Source of the DNA: Frankia torreyi
Lineage (GTDB): Bacteria; Actinomycetota; Actinomycetes; Frankiales; Frankiaceae
Direction: 5' to 3'
Assembly (NCBI RefSeq): GCF_000948395.1
Contig: NZ_JYFN01000006.1
Span: 1 to 45,174 of the forward strand
Length of the DNA stretch: 45,174 nt
Positions within the stretch are counted from its first letter, which is position 1. Every line of letters starts with the position of its first letter. The translations under genes and the position numbers were made by a program. Of the stretch, positions 16,824-25,208 are shown in pieces. Below the pieces are notes generated by a model. The model saw nothing but the letters and a program-made list of their open reading frames with translations. It searched no databases and was not told the origin of the DNA.

Positions 16824-17011
16824 CACCAGACCTCCCGTGTGCCATCCACCACGAGAGCATGGCCTATCCGGCCGACCGGATGCGAGCCGGCCGACCGGTA
16901 CGCCGATCGGGCGTGCGCAGCCGGATGGGTGCGAGCGCCGCCATCGGACCACGCCGGCCAGCGAACCCGGCCCGCCGGACGACAGGGCGTCCGGAGGGGC
17001 CGACCTCCCGG

Positions 17012-17029
17012 CCGGAAATCATATTCCGG
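17012..17029 (-). promoter_or_regulatory. Palindrome holding a -10-like TATGAT, ispD/carD interval
   Basis: CCGGAA-ATCATA-TTCCGG is a perfect 6-bp inverted repeat. The centre reads TATGAT on the minus strand, close to a perfect -10 box, about 190 bases before ispD. I see no clear -35. A repressor could cover the promoter. This is inference. Confidence 0.35.
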
Positions 17030-17097
17030 TAGTTTCACGCCGACCGAATGAACCGGCCGACACCCGATCTATTACGACCGGGCCGACAAGGCCTGGA

Positions 17098-17580
17098 TCA
17101 GCCGGCGAGAACCTCGTCGAGCATCGCCTCGGCCTTGTCCTCGTTGGTGCCCTCCGCGAGCGCGAGCTCACTGACGAGGATTTGTCGCGCCTTGCTCAAC
17201 ATCCGCTTCTCACCCGCAGAAAGACCGCGCTCGCGATCACGGCGCCAGAGATCGCGGACGACCTCGGCAACCTTGTTCACGTCGCCGGAGGCGAGCTTTT
17301 CGAGATTTGCCTTGTACCGCCGGGACCAGTTGGTGGGCTCCTCGGTGTGGGGTGCCCGGAGCACCTCGAACACCCGTTCCAGCCCATCCTGCCCGACGAC
17401 GTCGCGCACCCCGACCATGCCGACGTTGTCGGCCGGCACCCGGACAGTCAGATCGCCCTGAGCGACCTTCAGCACGAGATAGAGTCTTTCCTCGCCCTTG
17501 ATGACGCGGGTTTCTATCGCGTCAATCAGAGCAGCACCATGATGCGGGTAAACAACGGTCTCGCCGACTTGGAACGCCAT
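17098..17580 (-). CDS. carD: CarD-family RNA polymerase-binding regulator
   Basis: A 160-aa protein of the usual CarD length. The N-terminal RNA-polymerase-interacting domain (residues 1-60) starts [17 protein letters not shown] and contains [19 protein letters not shown]. The C-terminal helical DNA-binding domain includes the conserved Trp in [19 protein letters not shown] and [19 protein letters not shown]. In mycobacteria CarD stabilises open promoter complexes at rRNA and other promoters and is essential. The ATG start is clear. Its divergent neighbour lpqE and downstream ispD match the mycobacterial order. Confidence 0.95.
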   Translation of the reverse strand: MAFQVGETVVYPHHGAALIDAIETRVIKGEERLYLVLKVAQGDLTVRVPADNVGMVGVRDVVGQDGLERVFEVLRAPHTEEPTNWSRRYKANLEKLASGDVNKVAEVVRDLWRRDRERGLSAGEKRMLSKARQILVSELALAEGTNEDKAEAMLDEVLAG

Positions 17581-18340
17581 GTGTCACGTGCCCCTTCCGC
17601 CTCTACCAGCGTAACACGCACGCATCGCCGCAGGTCAGACGCGCGCTGCAAGCGCAAGGGCCGCAACGCCAAGCCGAGGGGCCCGGCGGAGCCTTCCGGC
17701 CACCGTTCGCGACGGCGGACACCGCCCGACCCGGATCCACGCGCCGATCGCACTTCGCCGCGCACCGACACGAACAGCCCTACCAGGTAAAACAGGCGAC
17801 AGGTCGACGGACGTTGGCTGCGCGCCCGAGCGTCAACCGCCAGGCGAACGTAGCGCGGACAGACCCCGCTCGCGCGCCGACACGGTGGCGACCGGCCGGG
17901 CGGCGGCGCGGTCCGCCGGCCCGGCCCCGGCACCGGCCGCGGCCGGCTCGCCCGCGGGCCGGCCGGGTGCGCGGCGTGACACTGCCCACGTCCCCGACCG
18001 GCCCTTCGTGGCCTGTCGGGCCGGTCAGCCCGGCTGCCGGCGCCCGGGCACCGTCCCGGCACGCGCCGCCCACCGGCCCACGCGGGCTGGCCGGGGCCGG
18101 CGGCCTGGGCACGTGGCGCCGCCGGGTGGCTAGTGTTAGCCCCGCACGGAGACCTCCGTGGATGGCCACTCGACACCGGCCGTCGGCGGCAGGTCCTCCG
18201 GGCACCGGGGGTGACCCCTGCACGCCGGGTCCGACTACCGGCGCCGGGGCGCGCCGCCGGGTGGCCGTCCACGCGACGGCCGTCGACCAGCACCGGCGCC
18301 GCCCAACGCGCCGGTCTTGTGCAGGAGGAGCCACCGAGCT
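17581..18340. other. Long divergent intergenic region, carD/lpqE
   Basis: About 760 bases, very GC-rich, with no gene I can support; open frames on both strands lack domain-like sequence. An 8-bp inverted repeat CGGCCGGC/GCCGGCCG lies near 17940-17970. The carD promoter must lie near 17590-17640, where the sequence becomes less GC-rich (GTAACACGCACGC). Confidence 0.45.
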
Positions 18341-19090
18341 GTGAGCCGCCGTCCGGGTGCCCGTTTCCCGTCAGTCACCGCCGTCGCCGAGGCGACGCCC
18401 GCCGCCGCACCCCGCGACGACGCCGCGCCGCGCTCAGCATTGCGGCGGCGGATGACCTCCCGCCGGGTGGGCGTCGCCCTGCTGGCCTCGGTGATCGGTT
18501 CGGCCGGCCTGGCGAGCTGCGCCTCCGGCAACGACGCGTTGACGAACCTCGCGCGGACCACGACCAACAGCGTCGCGGGGTCCGTAGGTTCCATCACTTT
18601 GCGTAACGTCTATGTCGCCGGGCCCGTGTCCCAGGGTGATTCCGCGCCGATCGTGTCGGCGTTCTTCAACGGGGGCGGCGAGCCGGACACCCTCGTCTCG
18701 GTGTCCTCGCCGGAGGCCGGCGGCGGCCAGCCGCCGAAGTCGGCGCAGCTCGCCCCCGGCGGCGGCCAGATCTTCATCGCGGACGCCGACGCACCCACCC
18801 TGCGGGGCGTGCAGCGCAACCTGCTGATCGGCTCCCAGCTCCCGATCACCTTCACCTTCGCGAAGGCCGGCAGCGTGACTCTGGACGTGCCGGTGGAGCC
18901 GGCCGCTCCCGGTGCCTCCGGTGCCCCGACCGAGGCCACCACGAGCACGCAGACGCCCGCCACCGGCTCGGCCTCGCCGAGCGCCGGCGCCTCTCTCTCC
19001 GCCCATACCGCCACTCCGGCCGCCGGCACCGCCACCCCGGCCGCCGGCACCCCCACCCCGACGGCCACCGCCACCGCGACCGCGGGCTGA
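18341..19090 (+). CDS. lpqE: LpqE-like lipoprotein (PCuAC/DUF461-type domain)
   Basis: An exported lipoprotein of unknown exact role; its fold resembles periplasmic copper chaperone-like PCuAC domains. The signal peptide ends in the lipobox LASC (GSAGLASCASG), giving lipidation at Cys60 from the GTG start or Cys23 from the internal ATG at 18452. AGGAGG (18323-18328) supports the GTG at 18341 although its spacing is long; the ATG would give a normal-length signal peptide. The domain follows (about 85-190): ITLRNVYVAGPVSQGDSAPIV, FFNGGGEPDTLVSVSSPEAGG and ITFTFAKAGSVTLDVPVEP. The Met/His copper ligands of true PCuAC are not evident. A Thr/Ala/Pro-rich tail ends the protein. Divergent from carD and upstream of radA and disA, as in mycobacteria. 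Confidence 0.82.
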   Translation: MSRRPGARFPSVTAVAEATPAAAPRDDAAPRSALRRRMTSRRVGVALLASVIGSAGLASCASGNDALTNLARTTTNSVAGSVGSITLRNVYVAGPVSQGDSAPIVSAFFNGGGEPDTLVSVSSPEAGGGQPPKSAQLAPGGGQIFIADADAPTLRGVQRNLLIGSQLPITFTFAKAGSVTLDVPVEPAAPGASGAPTEATTSTQTPATGSASPSAGASLSAHTATPAAGTATPAAGTPTPTATATATAG

Positions 19091-19190
19091 GCCCGCCGAG
19101 GCCGGGCCCGGCCCGGCTGCCGCACCGCGGGCAGTGCTCGTGGCAGCCGACGGCCGGGCATCAGCGTGGCGAGCGCGCAGCCGTGCCGCC

Positions 19191-19277
19191 CTGGACCCGG
19201 ATCGGCGATTCCGAGGTTCCGCGGGACCGTGGCGCTCTGGACCCGGATGGGCGCTCCCGAGGTTCCGCGGGACCATG
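19191..19277. repeat. 41-bp imperfect direct repeat
   Basis: CTGGACCCGGATCGGCGATT... (19191-19231) recurs at 19237-19277 with a few changes. Each copy ends in the near-palindrome GGTTCCGCGGGACC. This could be a binding site pair or the remains of a small repeat element. Confidence 0.8.
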
Positions 19278-19463
19278 CCGCAACTCCCGGCCGTGCTCCC
19301 TCGTGGGCCATCAGCCCGTCGGCCCCACTTAGTTGCGCCGGGAACTGCAGGAGCTTGACGACGGTCGTGGGCCGGCGGAACGCCAACAACCTCCTGTAAC
19401 TGCTGACCGTCCGGTGGCCGGGATGAACACCGACCTGGGCGCCGGCGGACCAGGGCCGGCGCA

Positions 19464-19502
19464 CCAGGGCACCGGTCCAGGGCACCGGTCCAGGGCACCG
19501 GC
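19464..19502. repeat. 13-bp tandem repeat, three copies
   Basis: Three adjacent units of CCAGGGCACCGGT, the last one ending CGG. It lies about 145 bases upstream of radA. Confidence 0.85.
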
Positions 19503-19644
19503 GGCGCCAGCCCGGCAGGGGCTCTGGGCGCCGATTGCGGCTGGTACGGCGTCGTCGGCTCCGGTCCTGGTCACACGACACCTGTGGGCGCCCCCACGCG
19601 CGGCTGGCTCCGACATGTCGGACCGGCCGGTTAACGTGGCGCCC

Positions 19645-21072
19645 ATGACATCCACTCGGCCGGCGGCCGGCGGTCGCGCGTCCGGTCGAACGGCGTCGGG
19701 CGGGTTCCGGTGCAGCGGCTGCGGGGCGGAGTCCGTCCGCTGGGCCGGGCGCTGCCCGCGCTGCCAGGAGTGGGGGACGCTGGAGGCCCAGGCGCCTGCG
19801 CCGCGCCGGACCTCGGGTCTCGGCGGTGCCGGGCGGGCGATCACGGCCACGGAGGTCACGGCGCCGGCGCAGCCGGTGGTGTCCGTCGACGTCACGGCGG
19901 CTCGCCGCCGGCCCACGGGCATCGACGAACTGGACCGGGTGCTCGGCGGTGGTCTCGTCCCCGGCGCGGTGATCCTGCTCGCCGGTGAGCCGGGCGTCGG
20001 CAAGTCCACGCTGCTGCTGGAGGTGGCCGCCCGCAGCGCGGCCGGCGGGGCCCGGGCCCTCGTCGTCACCGGCGAGGAGTCGGCCGCGCAGGTGCGGCTG
20101 CGCGCGGGGCGGACGGGCGCGCTCCACGAGGATCTGTGGATCGCCGCCGAGACGGATCTCGGCGCCGTGCTGCGCCACGTCGAGGAGGTCTCGCCGGCTC
20201 TGCTGGTGGTCGACTCGGTGCAGACGATCTCCGCTGCCGGGGTGGAGGGGGCGGCCGGCGGCGTCACCCAGGTGCGCGAGGTCACCGCCGCGCTGATCCG
20301 CACGGCGAAGGCACTCGGCCTCGCGACGGTGCTTGTCGGCCATGTGACAAAGGATGGCCTGGTGGCCGGGCCCCGCCTGTTGGAACATCTGGTGGACGTG
20401 GTCCTGCATTTCGAGGGTGAGCGGCACTCCGCGCTTCGCCTCGTGCGGGCGGGCAAGAACCGGTACGGCCCCGCCGACGAGGTCGGCTGTTTCGAGATGA
20501 GCGACTCCGGCATCCACGGGATCGCCGATCCCAGCGGGCTGTTTCTGTCCCGTTCGGGGGCGGGCGGCCTGGAGGCGGTGCCGGGGACGTGCGTCACCGT
20601 GACGGTGGAGGGCCGCCGGCCGCTCGTCGCGGAGGTGCAGGCCCTCGTCGCCGAGACGTCCGCCCAGGTGCCACGACGGGCGGTGTCCGGGCTGGACCCG
20701 GCCCGGGTGGCGATGATCCTCGCCGTGGTCGAGCGCCGGGCGAAGGTCCGGTTCGGTAAGGCCGACGTCTACGCCGCGACCGTCGGCGGGGTGCGCCTCG
20801 CCGAACCCGCGGCGGATCTGGCGACGGCGCTCGCGGTCGTGAGCGCGGCGCGGGACCGGCCGCTGCCAGCCGATCTCGTCGCAGTCGGGGAGGTGGGGCT
20901 GGCCGGGGAGGTGCGGGCCGTGGGTGCCGTCCGCCAGCGGCTCGCCGCGGCGGCCCGGCTGGGATTTCGCCGGGCGCTCGTGCCCACGGGTGCCGGGCCC
21001 GGGCCCGAGGGCATGAAAGTCACCGAGGTGCCCGATCTGATCGGCGCCATAACCCGAATGCATGAAGCGTAA
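19645..21072 (+). CDS. radA: DNA repair protein RadA
   Basis: A RecA-related ATPase that helps process recombination intermediates. From the ATG at 19645 the protein is 475 aa, normal for RadA. Longer in-frame starts only add low-complexity sequence. It opens with the C4 zinc finger (CSGCG and CPRCQ in FRCSGCGAESVRWAGRCPRC). The ATPase core has Walker A GEPGVGKST, VVTGEESAAQVRLRA and LLVVDSVQTI. The RadA signature is KNRYGPADEVGCFEM, and a Lon-protease-like domain ends the protein. radA precedes disA by 138 bases, the conserved actinobacterial pair. DisA activity is known to be inhibited by RadA in some bacteria. Confidence 0.95.
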   Translation: MTSTRPAAGGRASGRTASGGFRCSGCGAESVRWAGRCPRCQEWGTLEAQAPAPRRTSGLGGAGRAITATEVTAPAQPVVSVDVTAARRRPTGIDELDRVLGGGLVPGAVILLAGEPGVGKSTLLLEVAARSAAGGARALVVTGEESAAQVRLRAGRTGALHEDLWIAAETDLGAVLRHVEEVSPALLVVDSVQTISAAGVEGAAGGVTQVREVTAALIRTAKALGLATVLVGHVTKDGLVAGPRLLEHLVDVVLHFEGERHSALRLVRAGKNRYGPADEVGCFEMSDSGIHGIADPSGLFLSRSGAGGLEAVPGTCVTVTVEGRRPLVAEVQALVAETSAQVPRRAVSGLDPARVAMILAVVERRAKVRFGKADVYAATVGGVRLAEPAADLATALAVVSAARDRPLPADLVAVGEVGLAGEVRAVGAVRQRLAAAARLGFRRALVPTGAGPGPEGMKVTEVPDLIGAITRMHEA

Positions 21073-21210
21073 CAAGAAATATGTCTGTTTTGAGTAATTT
21101 CGTTACCCCATGAAGAGCTGGACCGCACCGACTCCGGTCGCCCCGATAGCATCGCGGCAGAAGTGGCAGAGGTGGCAGACAGCGGGGAGCCGAGGAGCTG
21201 AGGGAGCCTG

Positions 21211-22290
21211 ATGGCGGGACCACCCGGAGACGACATCTTCCGGGCGACACTGGCCGCGGTCGCCCCCGGAACTCCATTCCGCGACGGCTTGGAGCGCATC
21301 CTTCGCGGGCATACCGGGGCGCTGATTGTGCTCGGCCACGACAAGGTCGTCGAGGGTTTGTGCACCGGCGGCTTCGAGCTCGACGTCGAGTTCTCGGCCA
21401 CCCGGCTGCGGGAGCTGGCCAAGATGGACGGCGCGATCGTGCTGTCCTCGGACCTGCAGCGGATCGTGCGCGCCGCAGTGCATCTCGTGCCGGACCCGAC
21501 GGTGCCCACCGAGGAGTCCGGTACCCGCCACCGCACCGCCGAGCGGGTCGCCAAGCAGACCGAGTACCCCGTCATCTCGGTCAGCCAGTCGATGCACATC
21601 ATCGCGCTCTACGTCGCCGGGCGGCGCTACGTGCTCGACGGCTCGGCCGCGATCCTGTCCCGGGCGAACCAGGCGCTGGCCACCCTGGAGCGCTACAAGC
21701 TCCGCCTCGACGAGGTCGCGGGCACACTGTCCGCGCTGGAGATCGAGGATCTCGTCACGGTCCGGGACGCGATCTCGGTCAGCCAGCGGCTGGAGATGGT
21801 GCGCCGCATCGCGGACGAGATCGAGGGCTACGTCGTCGAGCTCGGCACCGATGGGCGGCTGCTGTCGCTGCAGCTCGAGGAGCTGATGGCCGGCGTCGAG
21901 ACGGAGCGCGAACTCACCGTGCGCGACTATCTGCCCGCCGGGTCGAAGGCCGGGTCGGCCGCGCAGGTCCTCAGCGAGCTGTCCGCGATGTCGCCGACCG
22001 ACCTGCTCGACCTCACCGTGCTCGCCCGGGTGATCGGCTTCTCCGGCGGGGCGGACATCCTGGATCGGCAGATCAGCCCACGGGGCTACCGCATGCTGGC
22101 GAAGGTCCCCAGGCTGCCGCGGATGGTGGTCGACCGGCTCGTCGACCACTTCGGCACGCTGCAGAAGCTGCTCGCCGCCGGGGTCGACGACCTGCAGGCG
22201 GTCGACGGTGTCGGCGAGACCAGGGCCCGCGCCGTGCGCGAGGGCCTGTCACGGCTGGCCGAGTCGAGCATCCTCGAACGCTACGTCTGA
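21211..22290 (+). CDS. disA: DisA, diadenylate cyclase and DNA-integrity scanner
   Basis: Condenses two ATP into cyclic di-AMP and senses branched DNA. At 359 aa it has the full family length. The DAC domain (about 1-145) has both catalytic motifs: DGA at 73-75 (KMDGAIVL) and RHR at 106-108 ([12 protein letters not shown]). A helical linker (about 150-285) leads to the C-terminal helix-hairpin-helix DNA-binding module ([20 protein letters not shown]). ATG start with GGGAG upstream. The AT-rich stretch at 21063-21105 suggests a promoter of its own in addition to read-through from radA. Its product should regulate the riboswitch at 4485. Confidence 0.96.
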   Translation: MAGPPGDDIFRATLAAVAPGTPFRDGLERILRGHTGALIVLGHDKVVEGLCTGGFELDVEFSATRLRELAKMDGAIVLSSDLQRIVRAAVHLVPDPTVPTEESGTRHRTAERVAKQTEYPVISVSQSMHIIALYVAGRRYVLDGSAAILSRANQALATLERYKLRLDEVAGTLSALEIEDLVTVRDAISVSQRLEMVRRIADEIEGYVVELGTDGRLLSLQLEELMAGVETERELTVRDYLPAGSKAGSAAQVLSELSAMSPTDLLDLTVLARVIGFSGGADILDRQISPRGYRMLAKVPRLPRMVVDRLVDHFGTLQKLLAAGVDDLQAVDGVGETRARAVREGLSRLAESSILERYV

Positions 22291-22337
22291 CCACCCGTCC
22301 CGCGGCCGCCCCCCGCCGGCCTGGCACGATGGCGGGG

Positions 22338-23309
22338 ATGACCAGCGCACCGCGGACCGCGCCCGCTTTCCCGCCCGTGGCCACGGCATCGGCCCTGGCC
22401 ACGGCATCGACCCCAGCCACGGCCACGGCATCGGCCGGGCCTGAGACGCTCGCCGGGCTGGTGCTCGACTGGTTCGCCGCCGCCGCCCGGGATCTGCCCT
22501 GGCGGCGTCCCGGGACGACGCCGTGGGCGGTCCTGGTCAGCGAGGTCATGCTGCAGCAGACCCCGGTCACCCGCGTGCTGCCGGTCTGGCAGGCCTGGCT
22601 GGACCGGTGGCCGACCCCGGCCGCGCTTGCCGCGCAGCCCGCCGGCGAGGCCGTGCGGGCCTGGGGCCGGCTGGGCTACCCACGCCGGGCGCTGCGGCTG
22701 CACCAGGCCGCGGCGGCCGTCGTCGAGCGGCACGGCGGCGAGATCCCGGCGGACCTCGACGCGCTGCTGGCCCTGCCCGGGATCGGGACCTACACGGCCC
22801 GGGCGGTCGCCGCGTTCGCCTTCCGTCAGCGCCACCCGGTCGTCGACGTGAACGTGCGCCGCCTGTTCGCCCGCGCCGTGGAGGGCCGGGCGGACCATCC
22901 GGCCACCGTCAGCCGCCGCGATCTGGCCGCCGTCGCCGAGCTGCTGCCGACCGACCCCGAGACCGCCGCCATGACCAGCGCCGCGCTGATGGAGCTCGGG
23001 GCGCTGGTCTGCGTGGCCCGTACCCCCCGCTGCGCCGCCTGCCCGCTGCTGCACCGCTGCGCCTGGGTGAGGGCGGGCAGTCCGGCCGGGACCGGCCCCA
23101 CGCGCCGGCCGCAGGGCTACGCCGGCACGGACCGCCAGGTCCGCGGGCGGCTGCTGGCCGTCCTGCGCGACGCCGAGCAGGCGGTCGGCCAGGACCTCCT
23201 CGATCAGGTCTGGGACGACCCGGTCCAGCGGGACCGGGCGCTGGCCGGGCTGATCGACGACGGCCTGGTCGTCCGCGTCGCCCCCGGCGTCTACGCCCTG
23301 CCGAGCTGA
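22338..23309 (+). CDS. mutY: Adenine DNA glycosylase MutY
   Basis: Removes adenine mispaired with 8-oxoguanine or guanine. 323 aa from the ATG at 22338; another in-frame ATG lies at 22329, and neither has a clear ribosome site. The first 35 residues are low-complexity (ATAS repeats). The glycosylase core has the catalytic Glu in VSEVMLQQTPVTRVLP, the helix-hairpin-helix LPGIGTYTARAVAAF and the catalytic Asp in VVDVNVRR. A [4Fe-4S] cluster motif follows, C-x6-C-x2-C-x5-C (CVARTPRCAACPLLHRC). The C-terminal part is short, with no full NUDIX-like 8-oxoG reader, as in other actinobacterial MutY proteins. Follows disA by 47 bases. Confidence 0.92.
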   Translation: MTSAPRTAPAFPPVATASALATASTPATATASAGPETLAGLVLDWFAAAARDLPWRRPGTTPWAVLVSEVMLQQTPVTRVLPVWQAWLDRWPTPAALAAQPAGEAVRAWGRLGYPRRALRLHQAAAAVVERHGGEIPADLDALLALPGIGTYTARAVAAFAFRQRHPVVDVNVRRLFARAVEGRADHPATVSRRDLAAVAELLPTDPETAAMTSAALMELGALVCVARTPRCAACPLLHRCAWVRAGSPAGTGPTRRPQGYAGTDRQVRGRLLAVLRDAEQAVGQDLLDQVWDDPVQRDRALAGLIDDGLVVRVAPGVYALPS

Positions 23310-23316
23310 CCCGGCG

Positions 23317-23396
23317 GCGCGAGGTCGAGCAGGCGCGAGGTCGAGCAGACGCGGAGTCAGGCAGACGCAGGGTCAGGCAGGCGCAGGGTCCAGCAT
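23317..23396. repeat. 16-bp tandem repeat, five degenerate copies
   Basis: Units of GCGCGAGGTCGAGCAG (two exact), then three drifted copies containing GTCAGGCAG or GTCCAGCA. Lies between convergent mutY and the regulator gene, filling nearly the whole gap. Confidence 0.85.
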
Positions 23397-23407
23397 GTGA
23401 GGTTCGG

Positions 23408-24214
23408 TCAGGCGGTGGGGTCGGGCGCGGCACGGAACCGGTAGCCGACCCCGCGGATGCTCTCGATGATCGTCGGCTCGCCGGCGGCCTCGCCGAGGCG
23501 GCGGCGCAGCCGGCGCACGTGCACGGCGAGCGTGTTGGTCTCGGTGTGCGCCGAGCCCCAGACCTCCCGCAGCAGGGTCTCCCGCGGAACGACCCGTCCG
23601 GCCTGCTCCAGCAGCAGCGCGAGCAGCCGGAACTCCCGAGGCGGGACCGACACGACCGCGCCGTCGAGGCGGACCTCGTGGGCCGCCCGGTCCAGCAGCA
23701 CCGGGCCGCCGCGCAGGACGTCATCCTCCGCCGGCCGGGGCGACTGCGGGCCAGGGCGCCCCGTCCCGATCACGCCGACCATCGCCAGCACCTCGGGCAC
23801 GCGGTACGGCTTGCCCACGCAGGCGCTCGCGCCCGCGTCCAGGCCGGCCGCGGCGGCCGGCCGGTCGTCGGGACCGACCGCGAGCAGGATCGGCACGTCG
23901 TCGTGCCCGGGCACGCTGCGGACCGTCCGCACGACGGTGACCCCGTCGACGACCGGCAACCGAGCGCTGATCAGCAGGGCGGCGGGCTGCTGGAGACCGA
24001 TTTCCAGCAGGGCCTGCGCGCCGTCGGCCACCACGCTCACCTCGACCCCACCACCGGCGATGGCGTCCAGCATGCCGTCGTCGACCTCGGAGTCCGCGAT
24101 CAGCAGCGAGGGCCGACCAGCCGACCTGACCTGTGCCGCAGCCCCGTTCCGTCCGGCCACCGGACCACGGTCGGCACCCCCCGGTTGAGCGGACTCACGC
24201 CGTACCGGGAGCAT
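23408..24214 (-). CDS. OmpR-type regulator with a degenerate receiver domain
   Basis: A 268-aa protein with an N-terminal extension, a receiver-like domain (about 35-150) and a C-terminal winged helix (about 165-262; VSVPPREFRLLALLLEQAGRV, NTLAVHVRRLRRRLG, IRGVGYRF). The winged helix looks functional. The receiver has lost most phosphorylation residues: the phospho-acceptor Asp is Ser83 (LLISARLP), the acidic pair is Asp41-Ser42, and the Thr/Ser switch position is hydrophobic (LLAVGP). Only Lys135 (GKPY) remains. It is therefore likely controlled without phosphorylation, or by another signal. It lies 32 bases downstream of pstB on the same strand and is probably the last gene of the pst operon. 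Confidence 0.85.
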   Translation of the reverse strand: MLPVRRESAQPGGADRGPVAGRNGAAAQVRSAGRPSLLIADSEVDDGMLDAIAGGGVEVSVVADGAQALLEIGLQQPAALLISARLPVVDGVTVVRTVRSVPGHDDVPILLAVGPDDRPAAAAGLDAGASACVGKPYRVPEVLAMVGVIGTGRPGPQSPRPAEDDVLRGGPVLLDRAAHEVRLDGAVVSVPPREFRLLALLLEQAGRVVPRETLLREVWGSAHTETNTLAVHVRRLRRRLGEAAGEPTIIESIRGVGYRFRAAPDPTA

Positions 24215-24246
24215 CCGCCTGTCCTGACCGTGAACTTCCGCCGGCG

Positions 24247-25023
24247 TCAGCCGAACCGCCCGGAGACGTAGTCCTCGGTCCGCTTCTCCGTCGGGTTGCT
24301 GAAGATCTTCGAGGTCTTGTCGAACTCGACGAGGCGGCCGGGGTCTCCGGTCTTCTCCAGAGAGAAGAACGCGGTGGCGTCACTGACCCGCGACGCCTGC
24401 TGCATGTTGTGGGTGACGATGACGATCGTGAAGCTCGACTTCAGCTTCGTGATCAGGTCCTCGATGGCCAGCGTGGAGATCGGGTCGAGTGCCGAGCAGG
24501 GCTCGTCCATGAGCAGCACCTGGGGCTCGACGGCGATCGCCCGCGCGATGCACAGCCGCTGCTGCTGGCCGCCGGACAGGCCGGCGCCGGGCCGGCCGAG
24601 CCGGTCCTTGACCTCCTCCCAGAGGTTCGCGCCGCGCAGCGACTCCTCGACCCGCTCGTCGAGCAGCGCCTTCTTGCGCACGCCGTTGAGCTTCAGGCCG
24701 GCGATCACGTTCTCGTAGATGGACATGGTGGGGAACGGGTTCGGCCGCTGGAAGACCATCCCCACGGTGCGGCGGACGTTCACCGGGTCCGTGCCGGCCC
24801 CGTAGAGGTCCTCGCCGTCGAGCAGCACCTTCCCCTCGACGCGGGCGCCGGGAAGCACCTCGTGCATCCGGTTGAGGGTGCGCAGCACCGTCGACTTTCC
24901 GCACCCGGACGGCCCGATGAATGCGGTGACGTTCTTCGGTTCGATGGTCAGGTTCACGTCGGCTACGGCCTTGAACTTGCCGTAGTACGCCGTCAGCCCG
25001 GTTACGTCGATGCGGGTGGCCAT
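24247..25023 (-). CDS. pstB: Phosphate ABC transporter ATP-binding protein
   Basis: Powers phosphate import by the PstSCAB complex on the cytoplasmic face of the membrane. 258 aa, standard length. Walker [11 protein letters not shown]-loop [18 protein letters not shown], signature [16 protein letters not shown], Walker [15 protein letters not shown]-loop IVTHNMQQA, and the PstB-typical end [17 protein letters not shown] start at 25023. A 185-base gap with a tandem repeat separates it from pstA. Confidence 0.97.
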   Translation of the reverse strand: MATRIDVTGLTAYYGKFKAVADVNLTIEPKNVTAFIGPSGCGKSTVLRTLNRMHEVLPGARVEGKVLLDGEDLYGAGTDPVNVRRTVGMVFQRPNPFPTMSIYENVIAGLKLNGVRKKALLDERVEESLRGANLWEEVKDRLGRPGAGLSGGQQQRLCIARAIAVEPQVLLMDEPCSALDPISTLAIEDLITKLKSSFTIVIVTHNMQQASRVSDATAFFSLEKTGDPGRLVEFDKTSKIFSNPTEKRTEDYVSGRFG

Positions 25024-25067
25024 GGCAACCTCGACTCACGATCTGTCTGGACGCTGTTCGATGTCGG

Positions 25068-25157
25068 ACGGGAACGCGGGACGGTACGGGAACGCGGGAC
25101 GGTACGGGAACGCGGGACGGTACGGGAACGCGGGACGGTACGGGAACGCGGGGCGGT
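25068..25157. repeat. 18-bp tandem repeat between pstA and pstB, five copies
   Basis: Five contiguous units of ACGGGAACGCGGGACGGT, four exact and the last with one change. It fills half of the pstA-pstB gap, about 45 bases upstream of the pstB start on the transcribed strand. It could affect translation, RNA stability or copy-number-dependent pstB expression. Confidence 0.93.
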
Positions 25158-25208
25158 ACGGGCCGGCGGCGGCGACGTCGGTGGCGGCGCCACCGGCCCG
25201 GGTCCGGG

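Larger units (their letters stand above)
19091..19644. other. Intergenic region lpqE/radA with two repeat sets
   Basis: No gene supported; the plus-strand frame that reads into radA from 19333 lacks conserved sequence before the zinc finger. It contains two 41-base direct repeats (19191-19277) and a 13-base triple repeat (19464-19502). Confidence 0.5.

Noticed and set aside
17526..18293. 255-aa minus-strand frame in the carD-lpqE gap
   Set aside because: It overlaps the carD start and is low-complexity Arg/Pro/Gly sequence.
18610..21075. 821-aa open frame on the minus strand opposite lpqE and radA
   Set aside because: It mirrors two real genes, lacks domain-like sequence and is full of Arg/Gly/His-rich noise typical of antisense frames in GC-rich DNA.
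25068..25157. Possible CRISPR array
   Set aside because: The 18-base units are directly adjacent with no spacers, so it is a simple tandem repeat; no cas genes are present.
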